Positions 39,213 through 51,241 of a stretch of DNA of 64,000 nucleotides are shown here, piece after piece. Both the position numbers and the translations under genes were made by a program. Origin of the DNA: Pithys albifrons albifrons (lineage: Eukaryota; Chordata; Aves; Passeriformes; Thamnophilidae). The notes beneath the pieces were generated by a model, which ran no database searches, had not been told where the DNA came from, and was given only the letters and a program-made list of their open reading frames with translations. Positions within the stretch are counted from its first letter, which is position 1; every line of letters begins with the position of its first letter. The DNA lies in NCBI RefSeq assembly GCF_047495875.1, contig NC_092462.1:40771669-40835668 (forward strand), given 5' to 3'.

Positions 39213-42200
39213 GGGAACATTAGCAGAAACGATCACTGTGACTATATAGGTTGTATCAGTAAATATTGAGATAACTTTTGTTATTTTTAGACTAAATTAA
39301 AATCCCCTTTAAAGTATGTTACAAATGTGTCTGCCCATCTATTTTGGCTTCACAAGAGGGTCTAAAATAGAATTTGTAATTCTAAAACATAATTACCTGT
39401 ACAAATCATTTCAACCTCCGCTGTATTGATTTTATAAGTAGTGAGTAGTCACTAAGGTTGCATTTTGTGAAGTACAATGAAGGTAGAAATTCTAACAGAG
39501 GAAAATTTTCAGTAATTACGGTAATTAAACATATTTCTTGGCTGCTTTTGCTTTCAGGTTTTTTGGGTTTTTTTTCAGCTGAAGTGAAGTAATATTGAAA
39601 TTGAAGTAAAATAACTTTGTTGAAGCTAAATAATATTATAAAGTTGCTGTTTAGAAGGAAGTTCACCAATAACAGTATTTCTTTTTGATTTCTTGCATAC
39701 ACTTGGTTGTCCTTATCACAATTGGTCTGCACTAGGTTTACGATTTCCAGGTCCTCTTTTAATTTTAGGAATATGTCAGGTGTATATTGAAGAATTATTT
39801 TAAGAAACAATATATGGGAAAAGCTGTTTCATTCCCACACAGGTAAAAACAGGCCCGTAACACGGATGCAGAAATGTGATGCAAAACATACTTATTACCA
39901 TTCTTAAGGAAAGATTTATATTTTAGCAGTAGCTAATTGGAAGAGTGCTTTGCTTACATATTGATATGGTCTTGATGCAATAACTTATTACTTAAGGAAT
40001 TTGGGATATAAATTCAGTGTTTTATTTTTAAAACTACAGAAATCTTGATTATAGTTATGAATTTTACATTCCCCCTTGAAAAGAACTGTCATGTGTACAT
40101 TAATTGTACAGGTAAATTAATTTGAAATTAAATTGTGGTTTTGGTAGTCAGATTAATATGTTTTATTGTTGTTCTCTGTGTATCAGCATTTCCTGACTTT
40201 TTTATGTTAGAACTAAAATTTATTACCAGATAAACCACAGTAATTATGTCCTCAATTTGTTCTTTAATTTGGCAATTTTCTCCTCTTGCCATGAAAGATG
40301 CCTACTTAAATATCTTCTAATGGTGTCCCCAGTAATTTTTTGGTATTACATTTGAGAAAAGGAGCTATATAAAGTATTTTAAGTTTTAAAATGAACAAAC
40401 AAACACAAACTAGTTGAGTTAGAGGTAGGTCTGGGAGGACTCAAGTACAGATGCAAGATCATTCTATTTAAAATCTCACAATTCAGGGCAGATGGCTAAT
40501 TTGGACCAGGTTTAAATCTTCTATGACTTTTTGAAATGAAAAGTAAGTTGTATGCTAAGTGTGGTCTAGATTCTGTGCCAGTGGTAAAATTGTTGTTGGC
40601 TTTCATAATAAAAGATATAGGTATGAACAAAGCATTCAATGTCAGAGTAAATCTTTCCCCTTTTTAATTGTTTAGAATCAATAAATGTTCTAAAGCAAAA
40701 GTAATCTAGAAATCTAATGTAAAACCATCTTGAAAATACTTGAGAGAAACATTATTATGGTGATTTTAAGATGTAAACACTGATTGCTGAAGAATTAGAT
40801 GAGATAAATTTATGTAGAATAAATATTTTACATGACTTGAGGAAAGCAATTAATTATATGTACCACTTAATACCTATGTGCCATTTTTCCTCCGTTAAAA
40901 TATTTTGGTTTTCTTATTTTATTCAAAGACTCTTTGTATGATGCAGTTTGAAAGAAAAGCCAGAGGAGGAGAATTACAGCAAGTATACTGCAGAGATGAC
41001 AAATGCTGTTGGATCGGTTATGGGCTTTGGTAAGGCTGTGCTGTAGGGAACCTGCAGAGGTATCACAGCTTTTTTCTAATCACAGGATAGGTCTTATACT
41101 ATGAACATTTTGTCACAGTGAAAGAAGGAAGAAAGGAGGGGAATAGGGTGTGTTTTAAATTCTGCACAGAATCTGCTTGTAAAAAACTATTTGGGTGGAC
41201 CACAAGTCGTTTGAAGGGCATTTCTTTCATTGTATGTTTTGAAATTTGATGTACATGATGCTACTCCTCCAATTAATCTACATTTTGGGGCATTTTAGTC
41301 AGGTTTATTGGATTTTTTATTGTCTATTACTGCTACTGCACAGATATAATGATAATTTAGAAAAGCATTGTCTTTCTAAAGATGTGGGGGGAAAAAAAAT
41401 CCTTACTTTTTTATTAAGAATTGCACTGGAAATTACCATGGCTGGAAGAAGGTTGGTAAAATATCCTTATTTAATGTAGTGAAAGCATAACTGTTAATTT
41501 ACCTTCTGATTGAAATTACTGGTAACTCCACCAAGATTATTATGAAATAGTGCTTCTATTCCATATATCAAATCCTGATACAATAAATCTAGATTATGCC
41601 AAAGACAGCAATACATGTAAATATGATTTATGGAAATAATCCCAAAGAACAAGCTGACAAGAAGACTGTCATATTTTCTCTCTTTTTCTAGTAATTTCAC
41701 TTTAATGATATAACATTATTAAGTGCTTGTTTATTATTCATTATATTTAAGGTAAAAAATTTTGCCACAGCTTTAAGGGACATATGCTAATCTGTGATCT
41801 TGAGAAGTAAAAGTATACTAGGAGTGGTTTCAATCTCAAACAGCTTAAGAGGCAATGTTCAGTCAGAATCAAAAAATCAGAAATAAGAATAGGTAGAGCA
41901 GAATTTGTCCACAAGTATAAAAACACTTTTTTAAACCATAAAAAAGAAACTTGAAAGTGTTAGAGAAATCTCCAATTTTTCAAAATGATCACAATAATTT
42001 TCTCAAAAGAAAACTTATAGATCGTTTATTTTGGATTGAGGATGAAGTTTTAATTGTACTAGGCTTAATTTTCTATTCTGCACTTACAAGCAGATTTCAT
42101 CTCCCAGCGCACCTCTTAACTCAGTGAATATCTAGTTCTTTACTTATGTATAATTGATATTCAAGGAAGAATCATTAAAAACTATGACAAATTGAGATGC

Positions 42201-43299
42201 TACTTATGTTAAGGACCCTAAGTGAAAATAGTGAGTAAACCTTAAGGACAGTCCGTGATTATGCCGTAAGAGAGCATGAGAGTCTCTTATGTCGCAGTTT
42301 AAGCAAATCAGATTTCTGAAATAAAATGGATGTTGCTGTTTTAAAGTCTATAAAATAATGAAACCCCTAAAATCATCAGCATTAACAGGATTTGAAAAGA
42401 ATCATTAAATCGGTTTTTGTGCAGAATAAGTGTGTAAATTCTGGAGTCAAAAAGGTAACTCAAAATTAAAGTCTTGGCATAGTCACTGAATTGGTTGCAT
42501 TGGGCAGTACATTTAATGTTTCTGTAGTAGTTTCATTATTGGTGTGGTTAAAAATTATGTTCAATGAATACAGCAATATGAAAATTAATTAACTCAAATG
42601 TGCTGAAAAATAATAAGTGTGAACTCTGAGAAGAACTAAGAAAATTATTACAGAATGGCTGCTGGCAGTGGCCCTCACCATTTCAATAATTGTATTTAGA
42701 ATATTCTAGATTTCTCTTACTCTTGGAAATAGTAGTTTCTTATACGTAGCATAGCTGCTCTCAGTGGGGAAGATCCAGGTTATTTTTCTACCCTTTAGAA
42801 GATATTTTGGTCCCAGCACTTTTGAAGTCTTCATTTCTTCATCTGTATGCAGGCAAAGATGGTACTATGTATTCACTGGTCCTCCTGTGCCAAAGGCAGT
42901 GCGGAACAGAATATGAAAAGATCCTGAAGGGCAAAGCTTTTGTATTTTTCAAATTAGTTTATGTTATTGGTTATGTCTTATGATTGTTGCCCATAACTGT
43001 AGTATCTATTAGGGTATTGCTAAAGGGAGTTTTCCAAAGAATTTACTGTAAAAAAAAATATACATGATTCCACAAATGTCATTCTTCCATCTGGGTCAAT
43101 ATTGAACTACTTCTATACCCGTGACTTTGGGTCATAGTATTGCTGAAGATAGGATCTAAGATAAGATAAAAAGCTGAAGACTTTGTCTTGATTATCTAAT
43201 TTTCAACCTTGAGTTGAAGCCATGTATGGAACCAGTGTAATCTTTACATTGGATTTCAGTGTCTCTGTTTAGTGTATAGTCATCTAATGTCTGGCAACA
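39213..43299. other. Unique AT-rich sequence between the two solo LTRs
   Basis: These 4.1 kb show no gag, pol or env resemblance in any frame, so they are not the interior of a provirus. The minus-strand frame at 39406-39810 (134 codons) is low-complexity and unassigned. Other frames are short. Confidence 0.6.
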
Positions 43300-43922
43300 T
43301 GTTATGAGTTTAGACAGGTGGGCCTAAACTTAGGTTTTAAAGTTCAGCTAGGCCTAAAATTGTCAGCTGATTTAAGCTGGGCTGAGCTAGCTAACAGCTG
43401 ACTTCTTCCAGCCAATAATATTGTATTCCATACCATACTACATCATCTCAAAGGGTGTAAAATCCAGTGTGTGGGAGTGGCTTAGTCAGTTCCATCATGG
43501 CTGCACTAGGAGGAAGACATTTAGCAGCTCCTCTACTATGCTAGGCCCTGCTCCTGTTGCCTCTGCTTGCATTTTGTTTGCATTCAGGGAAGTAGAAACA
43601 TTTTTGTTGTTACTCTTTCTGTTTCTTGCTATGTGTCTCTTAGAGTACTTACAGATCTAGTGTAATAGACTTTGCTTTGTATTAATTGGGGTGTGAGAAG
43701 TTATTCCTTGTTATATATATGTAACTTGTGTAAGTGTGTGTTATATTGTAGTTTCCTCTTTATTTTTTCTGCATAAATACATGTAGTTAGTTTCAACATA
43801 AACCTGCTTTGAGGTTTTTTTTTTCTCTCCCTCTTCTTTTATCCCTTAGCTGGTTGGGAGGAGAAGGAACCCTTTTCACTCTGTCCTGGACACTTGGCAT
43901 TTTGCCAGCTCAACCCAGGACA
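43300..43922 (+). mobile_element. Solo LTR (ERV), copy 2
   Basis: A 623-bp LTR of the same family and orientation as the one at 38.6 kb. It begins TGTTATGAGTTTAGACAGG and ends CAACCCAGGACA. Flanks are CAACA on the left and CCACA on the right, a 5-bp target-site duplication with one later mismatch. Compared with copy 1 it has many substitutions and small indels, so both are old. Its distinct flanking duplication shows that it inserted separately and is not the partner LTR of copy 1. Confidence 0.82.
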
Positions 43923-44288
43923 CCACATCTTCCAGAAGTTTTGAATCACTGAAAATGAAAGATGAAATAGAAAGCTGCTTCAAGAAAGAAACAGAAATAG
44001 TTACATTCTGATATTGGTAATCTCAGTTTAAAGAAACAAACAATATAGTTATGTTTCAATAAGTGAATCTGATTTATATATATATATATTCTTTGAACTT
44101 AATCCAAATTGAAACATCAAAATGAGTGAGTGAATGTATTCATCATAAGACAGAAGCTTTTCCTAAATTTAGGTTGCATGCACTGGGGAATGTGCTGTTT
44201 CAGGTTTTCAGTAGTTATAAGTTTCATAGCAAAACCATACATGAACAATATTTTTACTATTTAGTTTATTTTTTTTCAAGCAGCTGTA

Positions 44289-44310
44289 AAGATTTTTTTA
44301 AAAAAATCTT
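44289..44310. other. 22-bp perfect palindrome
   Basis: AAGATTTTTTT is followed directly by its exact reverse complement AAAAAAATCTT. Because it is made almost only of A and T runs, it could arise by chance in such AT-rich DNA. Confidence 0.7.
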
Positions 44311-44944
44311 CTCACAAATTACATGTTTTTAAAAGGAATAAATACTGTAAAACAGGTACAGCATGTAACAAAATATTTTACTGACATTTAGTCACTGAAT
44401 ACTTCCCCAAATTATATCATGAAACATCAGGTTTCTTGCACTAAATCTTTTAGAAATTATTTAAATCCACTGATGGAAAATCTATTTTGTTTATTCTTCT
44501 AATCTAGCCCCTACAGCCACTGTTTTATGAGTATCTTACCCATTCCCTAAGAAAACCATCCTTGTTGTTTCATGTGTACTGTATTTAAGCCATCAACAGC
44601 AAACATGGAAATTGTAGTTTTTAGCCCTCCAGGGAAGTGGAGACTTGATAAGTATCCACCAAGTGTACTTATTTCAAGTGATAAATTAAAACAGAAGTAG
44701 GAAAACACAGGAGCCACAAAATTATATTGTCAGTCTGAAAATCCACCCTAAGTTGAAAATGCTAGTTGACAAGAAATGTGATCAACAGACTCATCTTAGG
44801 CCTCTAGGGCTCAATTTTGAAATGGAAAAGAGGAGAAGTTATATTTTTAAAATATCTGTTACCAGTACAATGTACAGTGTTGACATTTCCATTAAAAAAA
44901 AGTATCTTCAGGGATGTTCCAAGGTCTCAGTGTGACCCTGAGTG

Positions 44945-45095
44945 GTGGGATGTTTTTATTTTCTTTTCTTTTGTGGTTTTGCTTGGGTGAATGATGTTTT
45001 GGGGGTTTTGGAGTTTTTCTTTTGTTTGTTTGTTTGTTTGGGGTTTTTTTGATTGATTGGGTTTTGGGTTGGGGTTTTCTTTTGGAGTTTTTTTC
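44945..45095 (+). repeat. G/T-rich low-complexity tract with (GTTT)n
   Basis: The plus strand is almost purely G and T here. It includes a (GTTT)n run at about 45023-45040 and G-runs at 45001-45005, 45040-45043, 45059-45061, 45066-45068 and 45071-45074. The cluster could form a G-quadruplex with one long loop. It is not a telomeric repeat array. Confidence 0.75.
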
Positions 45096-47687
45096 TATAT
45101 TTGCAAGAGAGAAAAAATATTACCTATGTTTTTTAAGCTGTAAATAATCCTTAGCATGCAAATTCTTAGGTTTGGGTTTTTCCCTGATTCACCACTGAAT
45201 AATTTTGTATTCTGGTTTGTAAAATTTAATTGTTTTGAGAACTATATCAGATATCTGTACAGCAGATAGCTGTACAAATATTTATGCTATCCCTCTGATT
45301 CCATATTTGGTGAAATGACCTATATTTTTCATAATAATTTAAATTAGTTATCAGAAGTTGCTACTGATCGTTTCTGCCGTCAGTTTATTCTATGCCTCAG
45401 CTTATAAAGATACAAATGTGTTTATGGAGTCAGTGGTTAATTTTGAAATTATATTTTAGATGAAATTACCATAAACATTGAAACAAAAGAGCAGGGAACT
45501 GAATTGCAGCAGAAGAATCAGATTGCTTCATAATTTTGTCATATGAGAAATATAATTAATTTCCTAACTCGGCATAGTAGTTGATAGTTAGCAATGTAAG
45601 GTTTAAACTTATACAGTGCATGAGAATAATATACAGCTCTGTTTTTTCCATATATGTAAGTATAATATCTATATAAACAAGAGAACATCCTGTGAATTCA
45701 GTGTCTGAAAAGAGAAGAAAATGCTGTTTGAGCAGTTATGGCAATCCAACACAGCAGCAACAGCAGCATCCCAGTATAAAGAAATCTCCAAAACTCACTA
45801 CATAACTGCCTGTGGAGTCTGTCATAGAACCACATGCTGCTACTGGAAAAACACTTTCTACCTTGCTGAAAAGTGATGAGGTGAAGTAGCAATTAAGAAT
45901 AGCAGGACAGTTCTGTTCACCTTCATGTCTGAGCATATTCTGCACAGAAAATGTTCATAGAATTAGCTGAGGATGGTCCTTTCAGTGTTGATTTTGGTTA
46001 GTTCTGAGTGCCTTTTAATAACATTAAGTGTATTTTCCAGTCTTATGTTTAGGGACTCTTAGTATCTGTGTCTTATATTTTTAATTTTTATACCAATTTT
46101 GGAAGACTATAATTAATTGTATGTAAACTTTTTTTTAAAAAAAGCTTGGTGTTTGACAAGTTTATTGAGGGAAATGCAAAGAATTATCAAGATCACTGTT
46201 AACTAGGCAACAAATGCACGCAGCTCATCAGCAGAACAAAAAATCTGCTTTTTGTGGTGCTTTTAGTGCTGCAAAATGCAATTAAAAATAGAAGTAGAAT
46301 ATTTCTCTATGTGTTAAATCTGAAGTTATTATGTCTGGCTCAGAGGAAAATCCTAATAGGTAGGTTGCCATTTCCCATGGAGGGTAGGACTATGAAGTTT
46401 TGCTTTGTGTACCCTGTTTTAATGTTCTACTCTGTGCACATCACTGGCCACTGCCAGAGGCAAGATTGTGAGTATATAAACCTTTATGAAATGTAAACTC
46501 ATCTTTATATTTTATAGCACTCTGAAATTTAAATTCAATTTATTGCCAAATTCAGATCTAAATAATTTGGACAGCTCCTTACAGCTGTGGAACTTGTCCT
46601 CTGGGTTTCTCTGTGTCCTGGAATACTGTGCAGTAATCACTTTGACATCATATCTCTTGATGATTTAAAGAAAAACTTCTAGGGAACTCTTCCATTATAA
46701 ATATTGTTTTGAAACTCAGCTTTCCAAAGTACTTGGTTGAATTGGGATGTTTTCTTCAAAAAAAGGTATTGTTAAGGAGTTAGCACTCGTGGTTGATTAA
46801 TGCCTAGCTGGTTACTTGGTTTTTTCTTTTTGCTACCATACATAGTTAGAGAAATGTTTCTCCTCATTTGTCACAGATCCTATTGATTCCACACATCAGA
46901 GCTCTCTAAATGACTCTTTCAATGACCAATTTCTCTTTCATATCTTGGCACATCATAAGCCCTTTTTTATGTAGCTACATTTTGGCCCAAGCCTTTATAT
47001 ATAATGCATTCCAAATACATAGCACTATACCATAGTGAGTGCTATGTATACCATACCATGGTTATGGGGTGCTGCATTATCCAAATTTAAACTGACATGC
47101 AAATATAGTTTCTAAGCTATGGTAGAAAGTTTATTGTAGTAGAATTTTTTTCAGTCACTGTAAGAAAGTGGTTTTGTAGACATAAATGTTTTTTTATGCT
47201 TGCATCTTCCATTAGCAGTATTGTCTGCTACACATGTACATTAAAGAATAATTATATATTAAGAAAAATACACAAAGAACAAAAATATTTCAGCAAATAA
47301 TTTTCAAAGGCTTATTCTATACTCTTACACCCTGTGAATATTTCAGCTTCCTTTGAGGTTTTTTTTTTCTTTTTCTGAGGTTTTTTCTTTCATATTTTGT
47401 TCTGTATTTTTCTTTTTTTTTTCTTTTCTTTATAAGTCATCGCTTTTATGACCCACCACTGAGACAGGCTAACTGAGGTTCTTGTTAATAGATTCCTTGT
47501 GGCGAATTAGAGTGAAATGACACTGCTTGACTGGTGTGTGTGTATATTTTATATATATGTATGTTAGAACAAATTAGTCACAGTGCAAAGGAGATATGTA
47601 GCTGTTTTGATTGTTATTATCTATAGTAATATAAAAGTATAAAGGTATCATTTAGGAAAATATATAAAGAAGAAGGAGAAAGAAAGC

Positions 47688-48240
47688 ATGAGAGTAGATA
47701 GTGGAGAGGAAGGGTATCACCACCCTATGGATGAAGTGACAAGACTTGATTGTTGTAATTTAGATGTGAAAGCGATGGTCGCAGTCTTGATCTATGGTGG
47801 AAGCCCACAAAGCAAAGAGTTCAACATGCTAATATACGTTCAGGTTCCGGTGGAAGTGTCCAGGTATCTCCCTGGGGACGGAGTTTTGACACTATGGATC
47901 ACATGCAGCGGGGTGACAGGCCACAGAAATGAGTCTGGGGGCGTTTTGGTGGTGATTGTGGTCACAGACACCATCTGTCCCATAATTTATTGTGGTCTTT
48001 GTTTGACTGCTGATATGTGCATGAGCAGTTGCTTCCTTTCCCACAGAGAGCTGCAGTGGGAATTTTTTGATGGATGCATTAACCAGGATGTGCTAAACAG
48101 ATCTCACCTCTGCCAAGTCTGGAATTAGGGTCTTTCTGTCACAAATTCCTCCATTCTGTGCTTATCTCAAGTTCCCACTGTGGTGGCTTATCTTATGGCA
48201 AGTTCCTTCTGTGGCCTTGACAGTATTTGAGACAAGCAAC
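47688..48240 (+). other. Unassigned segment with a 146-codon open frame
   Basis: An open frame of 146 codons runs from ATG at 47688 to a stop at 48128, the longest in the window. Base composition is visibly richer in G and C than the flanks, and several CpGs survive (around 47774, 47849, 47879 and 47910). The predicted protein is hydrophobic in its middle (a Val/Ile-rich run near residues 84-92), rich in cysteine towards the end, and matches no family I recognise. A pyrimidine-rich CAG acceptor-like site lies at about 48045. The minus strand is also fairly open here. It may be an old retroviral or other repeat fragment, or less likely an exon or processed pseudogene. I do not assign a function. 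Confidence 0.35.
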
Positions 48241-48849
48241 TGTACTCTTTAAGTCCTTAAAATCACCCATTTCTTTCCCAAGGTTATCATCGCTGTTCTT
48301 TTTTAACATGAGTGTACTTTAGCAGTCAACGAAAGATCTCTCTAATCCCCAGTAACACGGTTTTATCTAAAGTACTGGCAAATCTGTATTATCTTGGCTA
48401 TAATTTATCTATAATAGGTATATCTTCGGTTTGTTGATTCTATTAATTTAAAGTAAAAATTCCCCAAAACTCTGGTTTTGATTTTGTTTTAAAAAATCAG
48501 TCTTTACAAAACATATCTCTTATTTATTGTTCAGAGTGTGATAGACAGTTGCCACTTCTTTTTAATAATATAATTTATGTGTTGTGACCTTAGTAGTCTC
48601 TCTGATATTGAGGAGTTTTATATTTCTATCACAACACATTACTTCTCTATATTTTCAAATTTTCAGAAATGCTAGCAGACCATCCTGTCCAAGACTTTAT
48701 CTATGGCACATTTTGTAGACAGGGGAAAAGATAAATGTTACTGCCTCACTAAGAAGGCAAATGTTTATTCAGAATGTAGCTAGATCAGAAAGTGCGGCCC
48801 CTAGTTTCTTTCTCTTGAATTTTAATAAGAATATACATATTAATATTTA
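48241..48849. other. AT-rich non-coding sequence
   Basis: No feature is recognised between the unassigned segment and the next CR1 copy. Confidence 0.5.
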
Positions 48850-49310
48850 GTGAGGCCAGAGGAAGACCACAAAGAGGATCAGAAAACTGGAGCACCTCTA
48901 CAATGGGGAAGGGCTGAGGGTTGAGGTTATTCAGCATGGACTAGAGAAGGCTCTCAGAAGACCTCATAGCAGCCTTAAAGTATATAAAATGGGCTTATAA
49001 GAGAGCTGGAAAAGGACTTTTTGCAAGGCCTGTAATGAGAAAAAAAGGGGGAAATGGCTTTAAACTGTAAGAGGGCAGATTTAGATTAGAGAAAAGGAAG
49101 AAATTCTTTTCTGTGATAGTGGTCATGCACTGGAACAGGTTGCCCAGAAAGGTGGTAGATGTCCCATCCCTGGAGGTGTTCAAGGCCAGGTTGAATGGGA
49201 CTTTGAGCAAACTGGTTTTGTGAAATGTGTCCCTGCCCATGGCAGGAGAGATTGACTACGTGATTTTAAGGTCCCTTTCAACCCAAACTGTTCTATAATT
49301 CTGTCATTCT
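48850..49310 (+). repeat. CR1 LINE, 3' untranslated end
   Basis: A plus-strand CR1 3' region is followed in order by 'ggagcacctctacaatgggg', 'gactagagaaggctctcaga', 'catgcactggaacaggttgc', 'ccctggaggtgttcaaggcc' and 'ggtccctttcaacccaaact'. It ends with TTCTATAATTCTGTCATTCT octamers. It is 5'-truncated and non-coding. Confidence 0.92.
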
Positions 49311-49854
49311 AATAAACTCATGAGGTATCTTTTATTGAAAAATGTTGGGATGAACAAAACCAGAAGCAGTGACTGAAGACTGTTTTTGCAATTTGTGCAG
49401 TTTGTGAGAGAGGGATTATTCCTCTTTGGTTGTGAATTTCTTTCAGTCTTAGGTAGAAACAAAAGGCCAGTTTTAAGTATTTGATGAGAGAAGATATACA
49501 GACTGGTGAACTTGGACATGTGATATGAGAAAAAAAGTCTCAATAGGTAGATTATCTGTGAAAAACTATGCAGTTAATAAATACTTCATTTTTCTTCCCA
49601 CAAAGCTTTCTGTTTGGGGCCAAGCTCAAACACTGCATTATTTTAAGCATGTAGACATAGAGGTCTAGTGAAATTTTTTTTAAGTGATATCCATGTTATC
49701 TGTCTTTTCAAACCATGTCATGTAATTTTGGGCACACAGAAACTAATCAAGGTTCTCTCTGCACTACAACTAGAAGGTTGTAACAAGAATAGGTTACTCA
49801 GCTCCTCAGAAGCTTTCTTGTTTCCAACATCAGCATATTAGTGTCCTGTTTATA
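49311..49854. other. AT-rich spacer between two CR1 copies
   Basis: No gene or repeat is recognised. The minus-strand frame at 49304-49543 overlaps the end of the CR1 copy and is a chance frame. Confidence 0.5.
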
Positions 49855-50196
49855 ATTAGAGAATGATGGAATGGATTGGGTTGGAAGGGAACACAGTGGG
49901 TCATCTGATCCAATGTCCCTGTTCAAGCAGGGTCATCATAGAGCTCATGGCACAGGATCATATCCAGACAGTTCTTGAAAATCTCCAGTGAGGGAGAGTC
50001 CACAGCCAATCTGGGCAATCTGTTACAGTGCTCAGTCACTTACACAGTAAATTTCTTCCTCATGTTCAGATGGAACTTCCCGTGCATCAGTTTGTGTCTG
50101 TTGCCTCTTGTCCTGCTACTGGGCACCACCAAGAAGAGCCTGGCTTGATCCTCTTGTCATCTTGCCTTCAGATACTTGAATATATTGATGAGGTCC
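49855..50196 (-). repeat. CR1 LINE, 3' untranslated end
   Basis: Reverse-complement CR1 3' end. It opens 'gaatgatggaatggattggg', continues 'agggagagtccacagccaat', 'gtaaatttcttcctcatgtt' and 'tgttgcctcttgtcctgcta', and is 5'-truncated near 'ttgatgaggtcc'. Together with the copy ending at 49310 it forms a pair of inverted, outward-facing CR1 heads about 540 bp apart. Confidence 0.92.
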
Positions 50197-50381
50197 ATAA
50201 CTGGGTTTTTTTATATTCAGTGTTTCTTTTACTCTTCCTATATAGTATTCTTTAGTGTATTAAATAGAGAAGGTGGCTTTAGCTTTCTTTTATCATTTTT
50301 GCACAATTTAATCTTGTGAACCTTTAGCCTAGAACTTCTTTATTTTTTCGTCTAGAATGCACACACTATATTACATATTTA

Positions 50382-50392
50382 TGAAAATATAT
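50382..50392. repeat. Target-site duplication of the RTE insertion (left)
   Basis: TGAAAATATAT here is repeated exactly at 51242-51252. The match can be extended to 12 bp by a shared C, which leaves one base of ambiguity at the element boundary. Confidence 0.85.
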
Positions 50393-51241
50393 CATCATGG
50401 CTAGGCTTCGCGAACGAAGATTTGAGAAGAGCACTACCCACGCTTGCTGCAAGCGTGCTGGTGGCTAAAAAGGCCGATACGGGATAGGCAGGTCCGGTCA
50501 CAAAAGGCACAGCGGAACGTCTCCCTAGGTGATATTGGCAAGGAACGGTTCTTTCTGCGTTGTCTTTTCTCCTCAAGACTGACCCTCTGTGCATTCTCAA
50601 AGGAAGCAGCAGCATTGTGAATGGTGTGTCTCCATGAATCCCGATTGAAGGCCAGAGTGGATCATTGGTGGCAGTCAATATGGCCAAGGCTGAGGTGTTG
50701 TTTCAGGCAGTCCTTGTATCTCTTCTTCAGGGCTCCTCTCTTGCAGCAGCCGGTGGTGAGTTCACCATAGAGCACAATCTTCGGAAGGCGGTGATCCTCC
50801 ATCCTGGAGACGTGCCCTGCCCAGCGCAGCTGCGTTCTCATCAGCATGGCCTCGATACTGCTGACCCCTGCCTGTTCAAGAACAGACACATTGGTCACGT
50901 AATCAGACCAGTGGATGTTTAGGATTGAACGGAGGCAGCGCTGATGGAAGCGTTCGAGAAGCCGCAGGTGGTGGCGGTAGATGACCCAGGATTCAGACCC
51001 ATATAAAAGAGTAGACAGTACAATGGCTCTGTAGACACTGATCTTTGTACTTTTCTTCAGGTGTTTATTGGACCAGACTCTTTTATGGAGTTTTCCGAAG
51101 GCTCTGTATGCCTTTGCTAGCCTGTTGTCTATCTCTTTGTCGATCTTACCATCTGAGTAAATGATACTTCCCAGATAGGTGAACTGCTGGACTGACTTAA
51201 GCTCTGAATTGCCTATGGTGATGTTAGGATGATGGAAGACT
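50393..51241 (-). mobile_element. RTE-clade LINE, 5'-truncated insertion
   Basis: An 849-bp minus-strand insertion bounded by a perfect 11-12 bp duplication (50382-50392 and 51242-51252). Its 3' end is a short trinucleotide tail ATGATG, as is common in RTE elements, and the 3' untranslated part is only about 40 bp. The 5' end is truncated inside the RT gene. I count about 29 CpG dinucleotides, far above the surrounding DNA, so decay has been limited and the insertion is comparatively recent. Among birds, RTE LINEs are best known as AviRTE, a family inferred to have moved horizontally between birds and filarial nematodes. This copy is a candidate member, but I could not compare it with a consensus. 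Confidence 0.88.
50434..51241 (-). pseudogene. RTE reverse transcriptase C-terminal part
   Basis: About 268 codons of the C-terminal end of a non-LTR retrotransposon polyprotein can be read in one frame from 51241 down to a TAG at 50434-50436. In order it shows the post-palm block 'QQFTYLGSIIYSDGKI', the 'YGSESW' block, an 'RCLRSILNIHW' block, the hallmark 'RWAGHVSRMEDHRLPK', a 'KKRYKDCLKQ' block, a basic linker, and a terminal C-x2-C-x12-H-x3-C zinc-finger-like motif. This order is typical of RTE-clade LINEs, not CR1. The frame is broken only once, at TGA (50662-50664), where a tryptophan (TGG) is expected. The endonuclease, the RT fingers and palm, and any ATG are absent because of 5' truncation, so the copy cannot move by itself. 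Confidence 0.88.

Larger units (their letters stand above)
43923..47687. other. Unique AT-rich non-coding sequence
   Basis: No gene is recognised. It includes a 22-bp perfect palindrome at 44289-44310, a G/T-rich stretch at 44945-45095 and a T-rich run around 47391-47432. Open frames at 44126-44332, 45698-45945 and 46254-46668 are short and unassigned. Confidence 0.5.

Noticed and set aside
39406..39810. A 134-codon minus-strand open frame
   Set aside because: Low-complexity, rich in Leu/Ile/Lys/Asn as expected from AT-rich DNA; no domain.
38604..43922. A provirus with two LTRs and a 4-kb interior
   Set aside because: Each LTR has its own flanking 5-bp duplication, the two differ a lot, and no retroviral coding is visible between them.
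44945..45095. Interstitial telomeric repeat
   Set aside because: There are no tandem TTAGGG units; the tract is simple G/T-rich low complexity.
50379..50687. A 102-codon minus-strand open frame
   Set aside because: It is an out-of-frame shadow of the RTE reverse transcriptase remnant.
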